Shown here piece after piece: positions 1-6,325 of a DNA stretch of 6,325 nt. Source of the stretch: Peptostreptococcaceae bacterium (GTDB taxonomy: Bacteria > Bacillota > Clostridia > Peptostreptococcales > Anaerovoracaceae); the NCBI GenBank assembly GCA_016650115.1, contig JAENWI010000088.1:1-6325 (forward strand), given 5' to 3'. Position 1 is the first letter of the stretch; each line of letters begins with the position of its first letter. The notes beneath the pieces were generated by a model, which saw only the letters and a list, made by a program, of their open reading frames with translations, had not been told where the DNA came from and made no database searches. A program made the translations under genes and the position numbers.

Positions 1-947
1 CAATCAACAAGTAGTAAGATATACTGATCTGCTTCATCACTCTGCACAACTTGGAAATATCTTATTGATGCCATAATCATATCTAAAACTCTTATATTTG
101 AATTATCTACACTGTAAATATCAATTGATTTTTTTAATTTTTCAAGTATTATTTCGTGAACCTTTTCATATTTATTGGATTCAAAATACTTAATAGCCAA
201 TATTGATTGGTTGATTTTATCGCTTTTCAACGCTTCTACTTGATAACCAATTAATTTTTCCTTATTTCCTTCGTAACTGTTTAATATATATACATACAAG
301 CTGTCATCATTCACTTTATTTGGGATATCCGAAATTTTATAGCTCTTAATAAATCCTTCATAATCACCTAATTTTGCATAAGCTAATACAATATTGTATC
401 CATAATAAAAATTAAGATTCTCATAAAACCTCTTTTCATACTCTGCAATAAAAGGAATTGCTTTTTTATCTCTCAGTTCACCTAGCATAATCAGTGCGTT
501 TAAATCACCATACCGCCTTTTATTAAAATAGACAGTTTTATATAATTCCTGAATCGAAAAATAGTTCACCAGTCTTTTCTTTCTTGTGCTTTTTTCTTCA
601 TCTGAATGTATAGAGCTGGTTACGGCTCTGATTTTATGTACACCGTAATAAATCCATAAATCAAGGAGGTAGGATTTTTTTCCATTGCCCAATATGTTGA
701 TGAAATCAGTTATGTCGGAGTCCTTCAATTCTGCACCAGTTTCAATCTGTTCAAGTGAGCGATTAATAATTTCCAAGTATTGTACTTCTAACTTATTATA
801 TCTCCATTTTCTTATTCTGTTTGCAATCGTTTCAACTCTGGTGTAGAGCTGCATGCAAAGCATCAAATACAAATAAAGCATAATAATAAATAAAAATGCT
901 TTAATAATGAATGGCAATTCAATCCATATTAAGATTAATCTCCCCAT
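1..947 (-). CDS. Membrane-anchored alpha-solenoid (HEAT/TPR-like) protein, 3' end cut by window edge
   Basis: An open frame of 315 codons runs from an ATG at 947 to the left edge without a stop, so the C-terminus is missing. Residues about 5-32 form one long hydrophobic stretch (LILIWIELPFIIKAFLFII and onward), which I read as an N-terminal membrane anchor. A basic segment with RIRKWR follows. The rest is almost entirely predicted helix, with pairs of amphipathic helices such as ALIMLGELRDKKAIPFIAEY (about 151-170) and LAYAKLGDYEGF (about 188-199). This pattern suits a HEAT- or TPR-type solenoid used for protein binding; I see no enzyme motif. The ATG has a strong AAGGAG site 7 bases upstream and starts 2 bases after the preceding stop codon, so it is probably translationally coupled to the glycosidase-like gene. 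A role as a scaffold in surface polysaccharide synthesis or export is inference from that neighbour. The reading frame is certain, the repeat class is tentative and the function is unknown. Confidence 0.8.
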   Translation of the reverse strand, partial: MGRLILIWIELPFIIKAFLFIIMLYLYLMLCMQLYTRVETIANRIRKWRYNKLEVQYLEIINRSLEQIETGAELKDSDITDFINILGNGKKSYLLDLWIYYGVHKIRAVTSSIHSDEEKSTRKKRLVNYFSIQELYKTVYFNKRRYGDLNALIMLGELRDKKAIPFIAEYEKRFYENLNFYYGYNIVLAYAKLGDYEGFIKSYKISDIPNKVNDDSLYVYILNSYEGNKEKLIGYQVEALKSDKINQSILAIKYFESNKYEKVHEIILEKLKKSIDIYSVDNSNIRVLDMIMASIRYFQVVQSDEADQYILLLVD

Positions 948-949
948 AT

Positions 950-3019
950 CTATTCTCCTTTTGCCTTGTCACTCAAAGCGTTTTTTATATAATAATAAGA
1001 GTCTTTAAGTCTTTCAATATATTTCGGTTCTTCCCATGAATCCCAGGTGATTTTTTCAAACTTCATGTCCTCATTTTTCTGAATGCCGTCTAATTTCAAA
1101 CCCAAGGATATGCCGCTAGTTTTAACTGATGGTAACTCACTGCCCGCCACAAAATTATTAAGTGTAACGTTAAAATTCCCCAGAACGCTTTTCGTTGAAG
1201 GGTCACTCACGTTCAACAATAACCAAGGTATTTTTATTTCAATTGCATTGCCGGTCTGATAAAAATCTCCTTCTTTATTTCCATAAACCAGTTTTCCTGT
1301 TTCATAATAAGAAGATTCAATAATAAGATCACTCTGCGGCAAATATATTTTATTTCTCATCCTTAGATTGATATTTGAATATTCTTTATCTATTTTAGTG
1401 TCTATTTGCTTTGAGAAAAGAAATGCAAATGGATCATAATTAGACTCTACCTGTATTCTTGTATTGTTTTTCCCGTCTAAATTAATTACAAACTCTATGC
1501 CCTTATCTTTTTTGGTATCAATTAGAATTTGCAGTTTTTCATTATTGAGATCAATACCAGCTTTTACAATCTTTAACCATAGATATTCCTCATCATATGT
1601 CGTATAAAGCTGTGTATCCTTTTCAACTATTAACGGTTCCTTTGAATAATGTCTCGTTACCGGATCAAACGCAAGAAGTCCGAAATTTTGTTCACTCGTT
1701 TGAACATCATGCCACCTGATTCTGCCTTCAGCAGTATTCTGTTCCATTGTATTCCATGTTTTTTTGAACCACTCATCCTGCCAAGCGAAAACAATTCCGC
1801 CATTTAATCCCGATTTTTTGATATCTTCAAGCATTGATATAGTCATTTCACCTTGCTTTGCTTCACTAATTCCCCCTTGATTGTAGCCCCTGCTTAAGTC
1901 CTCATGTGTCACACCCCTCGATGTCGGCACACCGAATTCTGCAATGACAACAGGAATACTATGATGCTGGTTCAGCCTTACCAAATACTGTCTATATGGA
2001 TTAGAATATTCTAATGCCGTATATTCAGATGCAGTCATAGTTTTTTTATCAATAAACTGCATTTGATCTTCATAGTTTAAGAAATCAGGATAATAAGGAT
2101 ACACATGATAGGAAGCGTACATCCCAGGAACGAATTTATCAGTTGAACCTATTTTCTCTACATCAAAGCCGTCCATATTATTCATCTCTTCAGGTTCATT
2201 CAGATGATTCAATGGATCCGATGTTGGCCAATTTGAAAATGCAATCATTTTCTGGCAACTGTAATTTTCCGTTTCGTAGCCAACCGCAAAATCCCCAATA
2301 CTTGCAAGCATTGCTTCAAAAGGTTTTGATTCTGATTTTGTATATAGATACTCTCCTTTAAAGCTGACTTTATCAGTATTATTTGAATTCGTGGTAGTTA
2401 CAGTTTCTCCGTCAAATTCTATACCCAGCAAATATGAAACCACATAAGCACTGACATCCTTATCATATACGCCTGATGCATGGCCTTTTACCGCTTTAAT
2501 ATTCGCATTACCATGAACAGCATCAATGACATTTTTCACTTCTGTGCTAAAATCCTTGTAAATGTATTTGTTCCACATATCTTTTTCTTTTTCAACCAGC
2601 GCTTCATTCACGTAGGCCCCCTGAATGAGATATAAAGGTGCATTCGCATACCTGTTAAATTCAAATAATGCATCATAAAAGCCGGGGCTTTGTAGTGTAT
2701 ATACTCTTATAAAGTTTACATTCATATCTGTTATTTGAAGAAACCATCTCAGATATTCCTGTTTTGTAATTCCTATATCTCCCGGGTAATACCCAGGTTT
2801 TCCCAAGCCAATGTTCACACCTGTAATAAAGGTTTCTTTTTCACCCTTATAGGAGTTAACAATTATTTTATCCCCCTGGACATATGAATTATACTTTATG
2901 CTTTTACCATCAACAATTTGAGACTGCAACAAACTTTCATGATTTTGTGAAAGCTGCAGTCCAATTCCAGTAAAAAACAGAATGAATACTAAGGTGCAAA
3001 TGATTAGATATTTCTTCAC
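950..3019 (-). CDS. Exported or membrane-anchored TIM-barrel glycoside hydrolase-like protein (clan GH-A type)
   Basis: I place the start at the GTG at 3019 (689 aa). It is preceded by AGGAG with a 10-base spacer and gives the typical signal sequence MKKYLIICTLVFILFF. The ATG at 3040 would add MHRRNRI but has no ribosome binding site. In 696-residue numbering from that ATG, the hydrophobic segment (about 11-28) is a signal peptide or uncleaved anchor, so the protein should act outside the membrane. Residues about 70-440 look like a TIM barrel: FITGVNIGLG for the first strand, NFIRVYT for the second, YLLGIEFD near 203-210, MYASYHVYPYYPDF at 307-320, PVVIAEFG at 363-370 and FAWQDEWFK at 418-426. 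E368 in AEFG sits where clan GH-A enzymes carry the nucleophile. The acid/base residue is uncertain. Residues about 470-660 are beta-rich and may be a carbohydrate-binding sandwich. A charged tail follows. The protein probably cleaves or remodels a surface or secreted polysaccharide. The fold class is fairly secure; substrate and family number are not. Confidence 0.82.
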   Translation of the reverse strand: MKKYLIICTLVFILFFTGIGLQLSQNHESLLQSQIVDGKSIKYNSYVQGDKIIVNSYKGEKETFITGVNIGLGKPGYYPGDIGITKQEYLRWFLQITDMNVNFIRVYTLQSPGFYDALFEFNRYANAPLYLIQGAYVNEALVEKEKDMWNKYIYKDFSTEVKNVIDAVHGNANIKAVKGHASGVYDKDVSAYVVSYLLGIEFDGETVTTTNSNNTDKVSFKGEYLYTKSESKPFEAMLASIGDFAVGYETENYSCQKMIAFSNWPTSDPLNHLNEPEEMNNMDGFDVEKIGSTDKFVPGMYASYHVYPYYPDFLNYEDQMQFIDKKTMTASEYTALEYSNPYRQYLVRLNQHHSIPVVIAEFGVPTSRGVTHEDLSRGYNQGGISEAKQGEMTISMLEDIKKSGLNGGIVFAWQDEWFKKTWNTMEQNTAEGRIRWHDVQTSEQNFGLLAFDPVTRHYSKEPLIVEKDTQLYTTYDEEYLWLKIVKAGIDLNNEKLQILIDTKKDKGIEFVINLDGKNNTRIQVESNYDPFAFLFSKQIDTKIDKEYSNINLRMRNKIYLPQSDLIIESSYYETGKLVYGNKEGDFYQTGNAIEIKIPWLLLNVSDPSTKSVLGNFNVTLNNFVAGSELPSVKTSGISLGLKLDGIQKNEDMKFEKITWDSWEEPKYIERLKDSYYYIKNALSDKAKGE
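955..960 (-). promoter_or_regulatory. Ribosome binding site AAGGAG of the solenoid gene
   Basis: The minus strand reads AAGGAG here, followed by 7 bases and then the ATG at 947. The site lies inside the last codons of the upstream gene, whose TAG stop (952-950) falls in the spacer. This supports both the chosen start and translational coupling of the two genes. Confidence 0.8.
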
Positions 3020-3029
3020 TATTCTATTT

Positions 3030-3034
3030 CTCCT
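3030..3034 (-). promoter_or_regulatory. Ribosome binding site AGGAG that selects the GTG start at 3019
   Basis: The minus strand reads AGGAG here with a 10-base spacer to GTG at 3019. It lies downstream of the in-frame ATG at 3040, and the sequence just before that ATG (CATTAAACCCTC) has no purine-rich site. The internal site therefore argues for the shorter protein. Confidence 0.6.
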
Positions 3035-3079
3035 ATGCATGAGGGTTTAATGGATTAACTTATTACATTAAGATAATTT

Positions 3080-3109
3080 ATTATAACCTATTTTTTAAAC
3101 AAATGTAAA
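3080..3109 (-). promoter_or_regulatory. Sigma-A-type promoter for the glycosidase-solenoid operon
   Basis: On the minus strand TTTACA (3109-3104, five of six matches to TTGACA) is followed by an 18-base spacer and a perfect TATAAT (3085-3080). Transcription would start near 3073, giving a leader of about 54 bases to the GTG at 3019. The site lies in the 110- to 130-base gap after polC and faces the two left-hand genes, so these can be expressed independently of polC. The surrounding sequence is very AT-rich, so chance matches are possible; I see no operator or riboswitch in the gap. Confidence 0.55.
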
Positions 3110-3151
3110 AATAAGGATGCTAGGTGTTTAAAGAAAACCTTTAAAAATAAA

Positions 3152-6100
3152 TTAAAATAAGCTCAATTGATCTGTTTCAGGGATTCCTGCCAGTACCCCA
3201 TGCTGTTTAAGAGACTCAATTGCAGTTTTATTTGCCTTTGCCCTTTTTTTAATTTCCTCAATGGAATGGAATGGTCTTTTAAGGTGCTCCTCAACAATTA
3301 ATTTTGCCGCATTTTCACCAACTCCTGATAAAGCCATTAAAGGAAGTTGAACTTTTTCATTTAATATTTTAAACATGAAAGCATCGGATTCCCCAAGGCG
3401 TGCTTCTGTAAATTCATATCCACGAGCATACATTTCATAGGCGATTTCAAGAACCGTAACAGCATCCTCTTCTTTTTTTGTTGCATTTTTACCTTTGTTC
3501 TCAATGGATTCAATCTTTTCAAGAATGGCTTTTGGTCCTTTAAAAATCACTTCAGAATCAAAGTCACTCACTTTTGTCGTAAAATAGGTGGCATAAAACT
3601 CTCTTGGATAATATACCTTGTAATATGCTATTCTGTAGGCCATCATTACGTATGCTACGGCATGAGCTCTCGGGAACATATACTTGATTTTATTACATGA
3701 ATCAACATACCAGTCTGGCACATTATTCTGTCTCATCAGCGCCATGTCACTTTCGCTTAAGCCCTTGCCCTTTCTGACATTTTCCATAATCTTAAAGGCA
3801 TTGCTGTTTGGCAAACCCTTATGAATCAGATAATTCATAATGTCATCTCGAGTGGATATGGCATCTTTTAACGTAGCGACGCCAGTTTTAATATATACCT
3901 GTGCATTGTTCAACCAAACGTCTGTACCATGGGAAAATCCTGATATTCTGACAAGATCTCCAAATCGGGTTGGCTTGGTGTCATCCAGCATCTGTCTGAC
4001 AAATTTGGTTCCAAATTCCGGAATTCCAAAGCTTCCATGCCTGTACTTATAATTTTCGTCCTTAATGTCAAGTGTATTGGTTCCTAGAAACAAGCCTTTC
4101 ACCTTTTCATCATGAAGTGGTACTTTTAGTGGATCAACCCCCGTCATATCCTGAAGCTGTCTGATCATAGACGGCACATCATGTCCCAGTATATCCAGTT
4201 TCAAAAGATTTTCATCGATGGAATGGTAGTCAAAATGCGTCGTAATGGTTTCAGTCGCTGTGTCATTCGCCGGATGCTGAACAGGACAGAATTCATAGAT
4301 TTCATGCCCTCTGGGAACTATGATGATTCCTCCCGGATGCTGGCCTGTCGTTCTTCTGACTCCTGTGCAGCATTGGGTCAGTCTTTCAATCTCCCACTTG
4401 TTAACCGTTTGCTCCCTGTCCTCAAAATATTTCATAACAAATCCAAAGGCTGTTTTACCGGCAATAGTGCCTATTGTCCCTGCTCTGAAAACATTTTCTT
4501 TCCCAAAAATTTCTTCCACATATTTATGGGCGACACTTTGGTACTCTCCTGCAAAATTAAGATCTATATCAGGTTCTTTGTCCCCTTCAAACCCAAGAAA
4601 TACTTCAAACGGGATATCAAATCCGTCCTGCTTCATCAATTCTCCGCATTCCGGACAATCCTTTCTGGGCATGTCTACACCACAGTCATATTCATTGTTG
4701 TCTCCCCATTCAAAATGCTTGCATTTTTCACAGATATAATGTGGGGCAAGAGGGTTCACCTCTGTGATGCCATCCATGGTTGCGGCAAAGGAAGAACCTA
4801 CTGAACCTCTTGACCCAACCAGATAGCCATCCTCCAAAGATTTTTTAACCAGCATTTCGGCTGAAACATACATCACTGCATACCCATTATTGATAATAGA
4901 GTTCAGTTCTCTGTCAAGCCTTGACTGAACATCCCCCGGCAAAGGATTTCCATAAATCTCCCAGGCTTTATCCATACATTTACTACGTAATATTTCTTCC
5001 GCATTATCAATTTTGGGTGGAAATTTACCTGTTGCAATCGGCCTTACATTTTCTATGCTTTCAGATATAATATTTGTGTTTTCTACAACAACCTGATAGG
5101 CCAGATTTTTACCAAGATAGCTGAATTCCTCCAGCATCTCATCTGTAGTTCTAAGGTAAAGTCCCTGATCTCCTTCTATATCCTTGTAGCCTTGCCCGGC
5201 CATTAATATCTTTCGGTAAAGCGCTTCTTCCGGCGTCGTGTAATGCGAATCACAGGTGGCAACAACAGGCTTTCCTGACTTCACGCCTAGCTCAACTATT
5301 TTTCGGTTAATATCCTTTAAGGCTTCCTGATCCTTAACGGTTCCATTTTCAATGAGAAACTGGTTGTTAATTAATGGTTGTATCTCAAGGTAATCATAAA
5401 AATCTATGATGTCTTCCAATTTTTCTACTTCATCTTTTAAAATGCATTGATATATTTCCCCTGCTTCGCAGGCGGATCCAATGAGAAGACCTTCTCTAAA
5501 AGTGGTAAGTACAGATTTAGGGATTCTTGGTTTCTTATAAAAATAATCCAGATGGGAAGCGGAAACCAGCTTATAAAGATTCTTTAAACCCTCCTGGGTT
5601 TTTGTTAAAATGATGACATGGTTGGTTCCCGCAGCTTTGTAATCGATTTTCCCGTTTTTATCAATGTGTGTTTTATCGTCAAAAAGATAACCCTCAAGGC
5701 CATATATAATCTTGATATCCAGTTTGTTATTTTTTACTACTTTTGGTGCTTCAGGAAAAGCCTGAACTACACCATGATCCGTAATGGCAATTGCCTTATG
5801 CCCCCATTTTGCAGCAGTTTTAATCATTTCAGAAATTTCATTGAGTCCGTCCATCGCGCTCATCTTGGTGTGGGCATGAAGCTCAACTCTTTTCACTTCG
5901 CTGCTGTCTTCTTTGGATATTTTTTCAAACTTCTCAATATCCTTGACCATAACAACAAGTTGATTTTCATACGTATCCCATTCGGCATTTCCTCTTATTT
6001 TAACCCAGTCCCCCGGCTTTAACAGCTCATCGATTTCCTCCCATTTTTTTATGGAAGTAAATCCTTTCACACATACAGATGTTTTTTTGTCTGTGATGAG

Positions 6101-6325
6101 TATAGTGACCAGCTTTTTATCATTTTTAATTGTTCTTGCTTCTTTTCTAAACAGAATTCCTTCAAAGGCTACTAATCCACTGTCTGGATTCAGTCCCGCC
6201 AAGTCGACAAGGTTATCATTAATCAGTTTCCCCATGATTCGGTTGCCGCTTGCTGCTTCTTCCTTAGAAGATTTTCTTCCTGTCCAGTTTGTTTCTACTT
6301 TGGCTGTTGTTCTTTTAGCTTTACC
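3152..6325 (-). CDS. polC: PolC-type DNA polymerase III alpha subunit lacking the inserted exonuclease domain, 5' end outside window
   Basis: This is a replicative-type DNA polymerase. The frame continues past the ATG at 6235 to the right edge (30 more codons, a Lys/Ser/Glu-rich linker), so the start is not visible; B. subtilis PolC is about 1437 aa. Numbering from the Met at 6235: OB fold about 20-105; PHP domain about 115-340, with ligand candidates H120, H122, D129, D153, H154, E181, H206, C256, D329 and H331; GSRGSVGSS 474-482; four-Cys zinc site C502, C505, C527, C530; PDIDLNF with catalytic D556 and D558; RTTGQHPGG 628-636; LDILGHD with D681; KYMFPRAHAVAYV 851-863; helix-hairpin-helix region about 965-1010; C-terminal QLSLF, a beta-clamp-binding motif. 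In PolC a DnaQ-like exonuclease normally splits the PHP domain. Here IYGLEGYLFDD (177-187) is joined to NHVIIL (205-210) by about 17 residues, so that domain is absent. The polymerase core looks intact. The PolC assignment is firm; whether this is the main replicase or a second copy is open. Confidence 0.95.
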   Translation of the reverse strand, partial: GKAKRTTAKVETNWTGRKSSKEEAASGNRIMGKLINDNLVDLAGLNPDSGLVAFEGILFRKEARTIKNDKKLVTILITDKKTSVCVKGFTSIKKWEEIDELLKPGDWVKIRGNAEWDTYENQLVVMVKDIEKFEKISKEDSSEVKRVELHAHTKMSAMDGLNEISEMIKTAAKWGHKAIAITDHGVVQAFPEAPKVVKNNKLDIKIIYGLEGYLFDDKTHIDKNGKIDYKAAGTNHVIILTKTQEGLKNLYKLVSASHLDYFYKKPRIPKSVLTTFREGLLIGSACEAGEIYQCILKDEVEKLEDIIDFYDYLEIQPLINNQFLIENGTVKDQEALKDINRKIVELGVKSGKPVVATCDSHYTTPEEALYRKILMAGQGYKDIEGDQGLYLRTTDEMLEEFSYLGKNLAYQVVVENTNIISESIENVRPIATGKFPPKIDNAEEILRSKCMDKAWEIYGNPLPGDVQSRLDRELNSIINNGYAVMYVSAEMLVKKSLEDGYLVGSRGSVGSSFAATMDGITEVNPLAPHYICEKCKHFEWGDNNEYDCGVDMPRKDCPECGELMKQDGFDIPFEVFLGFEGDKEPDIDLNFAGEYQSVAHKYVEEIFGKENVFRAGTIGTIAGKTAFGFVMKYFEDREQTVNKWEIERLTQCCTGVRRTTGQHPGGIIIVPRGHEIYEFCPVQHPANDTATETITTHFDYHSIDENLLKLDILGHDVPSMIRQLQDMTGVDPLKVPLHDEKVKGLFLGTNTLDIKDENYKYRHGSFGIPEFGTKFVRQMLDDTKPTRFGDLVRISGFSHGTDVWLNNAQVYIKTGVATLKDAISTRDDIMNYLIHKGLPNSNAFKIMENVRKGKGLSESDMALMRQNNVPDWYVDSCNKIKYMFPRAHAVAYVMMAYRIAYYKVYYPREFYATYFTTKVSDFDSEVIFKGPKAILEKIESIENKGKNATKKEEDAVTVLEIAYEMYARGYEFTEARLGESDAFMFKILNEKVQLPLMALSGVGENAAKLIVEEHLKRPFHSIEEIKKRAKANKTAIESLKQHGVLAGIPETDQLSLF
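5621..5677 (-). other. Junction in polC where the exonuclease domain is missing
   Basis: These codons (residues about 187-205 from the Met at 6235) encode a short polar linker, DKTHIDKNGKIDYKAAGTN. It connects the N-terminal and C-terminal halves of the PHP domain. In canonical PolC this point holds the DnaQ-type exonuclease with its DVETTGLS first motif. No such motif, and no second or third exonuclease motif, occurs anywhere in the visible protein. The frame is continuous across the junction, with no frameshift or stop, so this looks like a settled domain loss (or an ancestral absence) and not a fresh lesion. Confidence 0.85.

Noticed and set aside
2192..2200. Asn-Glu-Pro (residues 281-283) of the glycosidase-like protein as the clan GH-A acid/base motif
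   Set aside because: It follows a WPTSDPLNH segment in a probable loop and is not at the end of a clear beta strand, so the match to the usual NEP motif may be coincidental.
2143..2361. Plus-strand open frame of 72 codons, and a similar one at 3840-4052
   Set aside because: They are antisense to well-supported coding sequence and have no independent support.
3121..3140. Possible hairpin terminator after polC (AGGTGTTT pairing with AAAACCT)
   Set aside because: The stem is only 7 pairs with a bulge, is mostly A-T, and the T-rich stretch does not follow directly on the minus strand.
4181..4804. Plus-strand open frames of 207 and 139 codons (4181-4804 and 4320-4739)
   Set aside because: Both lie opposite the conserved catalytic core of polC, overlap each other in different frames and show no protein-family features; they are shadows of polC.
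5618..6022. Plus-strand open frame of 134 codons
   Set aside because: It lies opposite the OB and PHP regions of polC and has no recognisable features of its own.
6233..6235. ATG at 6235 as the start of polC
   Set aside because: The frame is open upstream to the right edge for 30 more codons, and this Met lies in a segment (IMGKLI) that corresponds to the middle of PolC proteins, just before the OB fold.
1..6325. CRISPR arrays, tRNA or rRNA genes, insertion sequences, long direct or inverted repeats
   Set aside because: I looked on both strands and saw none; nearly the whole window is accounted for by three coding sequences and one short gap.

Overview
The window reads as a low-GC Bacillota genome, most likely a clostridium. 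The clearest sign is a PolC-type DNA polymerase III alpha subunit, an enzyme typical of Bacillota and relatives. The AT-rich codon use and the AGGAG-type ribosome binding sites agree. All three genes lie on the minus strand, so transcription runs from right to left.

Right half (3152 to the right edge): the C-terminal 1057 codons of a polC gene whose 5' end lies outside the window. The frame stays open through the right edge, so the ATG at 6235 is internal and not the gene start. The protein has the OB fold, PHP domain, zinc module, polymerase catalytic core, helix-hairpin-helix region and a C-terminal clamp-binding QLSLF. The unusual point is that the DnaQ-like 3'-5' exonuclease, which normally interrupts the PHP domain of PolC, is absent. 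About 18 residues stand where roughly 200 are expected. The metal ligands of the PHP domain all appear to be kept.

Middle (3041-3151): a short intergenic gap with no convincing terminator for polC. It carries a good sigma-A-type promoter (TTTACA, 18 bases, TATAAT) reading into the next gene.

Left half (1-3019): two tightly coupled genes with a 2-base gap. The first encodes an exported or membrane-anchored TIM-barrel protein resembling clan-A glycoside hydrolases, with a C-terminal beta-rich region. The second, cut by the left edge, encodes a membrane-anchored alpha-solenoid protein. Together they look like part of a cell-surface or exopolysaccharide locus. That role is inferred from fold and arrangement and not shown directly.

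The genes around polC are not the usual rimP-nusA downstream group. With the missing exonuclease, this raises the possibility that this polC is a second, specialised copy or a rearranged replicative one; the window alone cannot decide.
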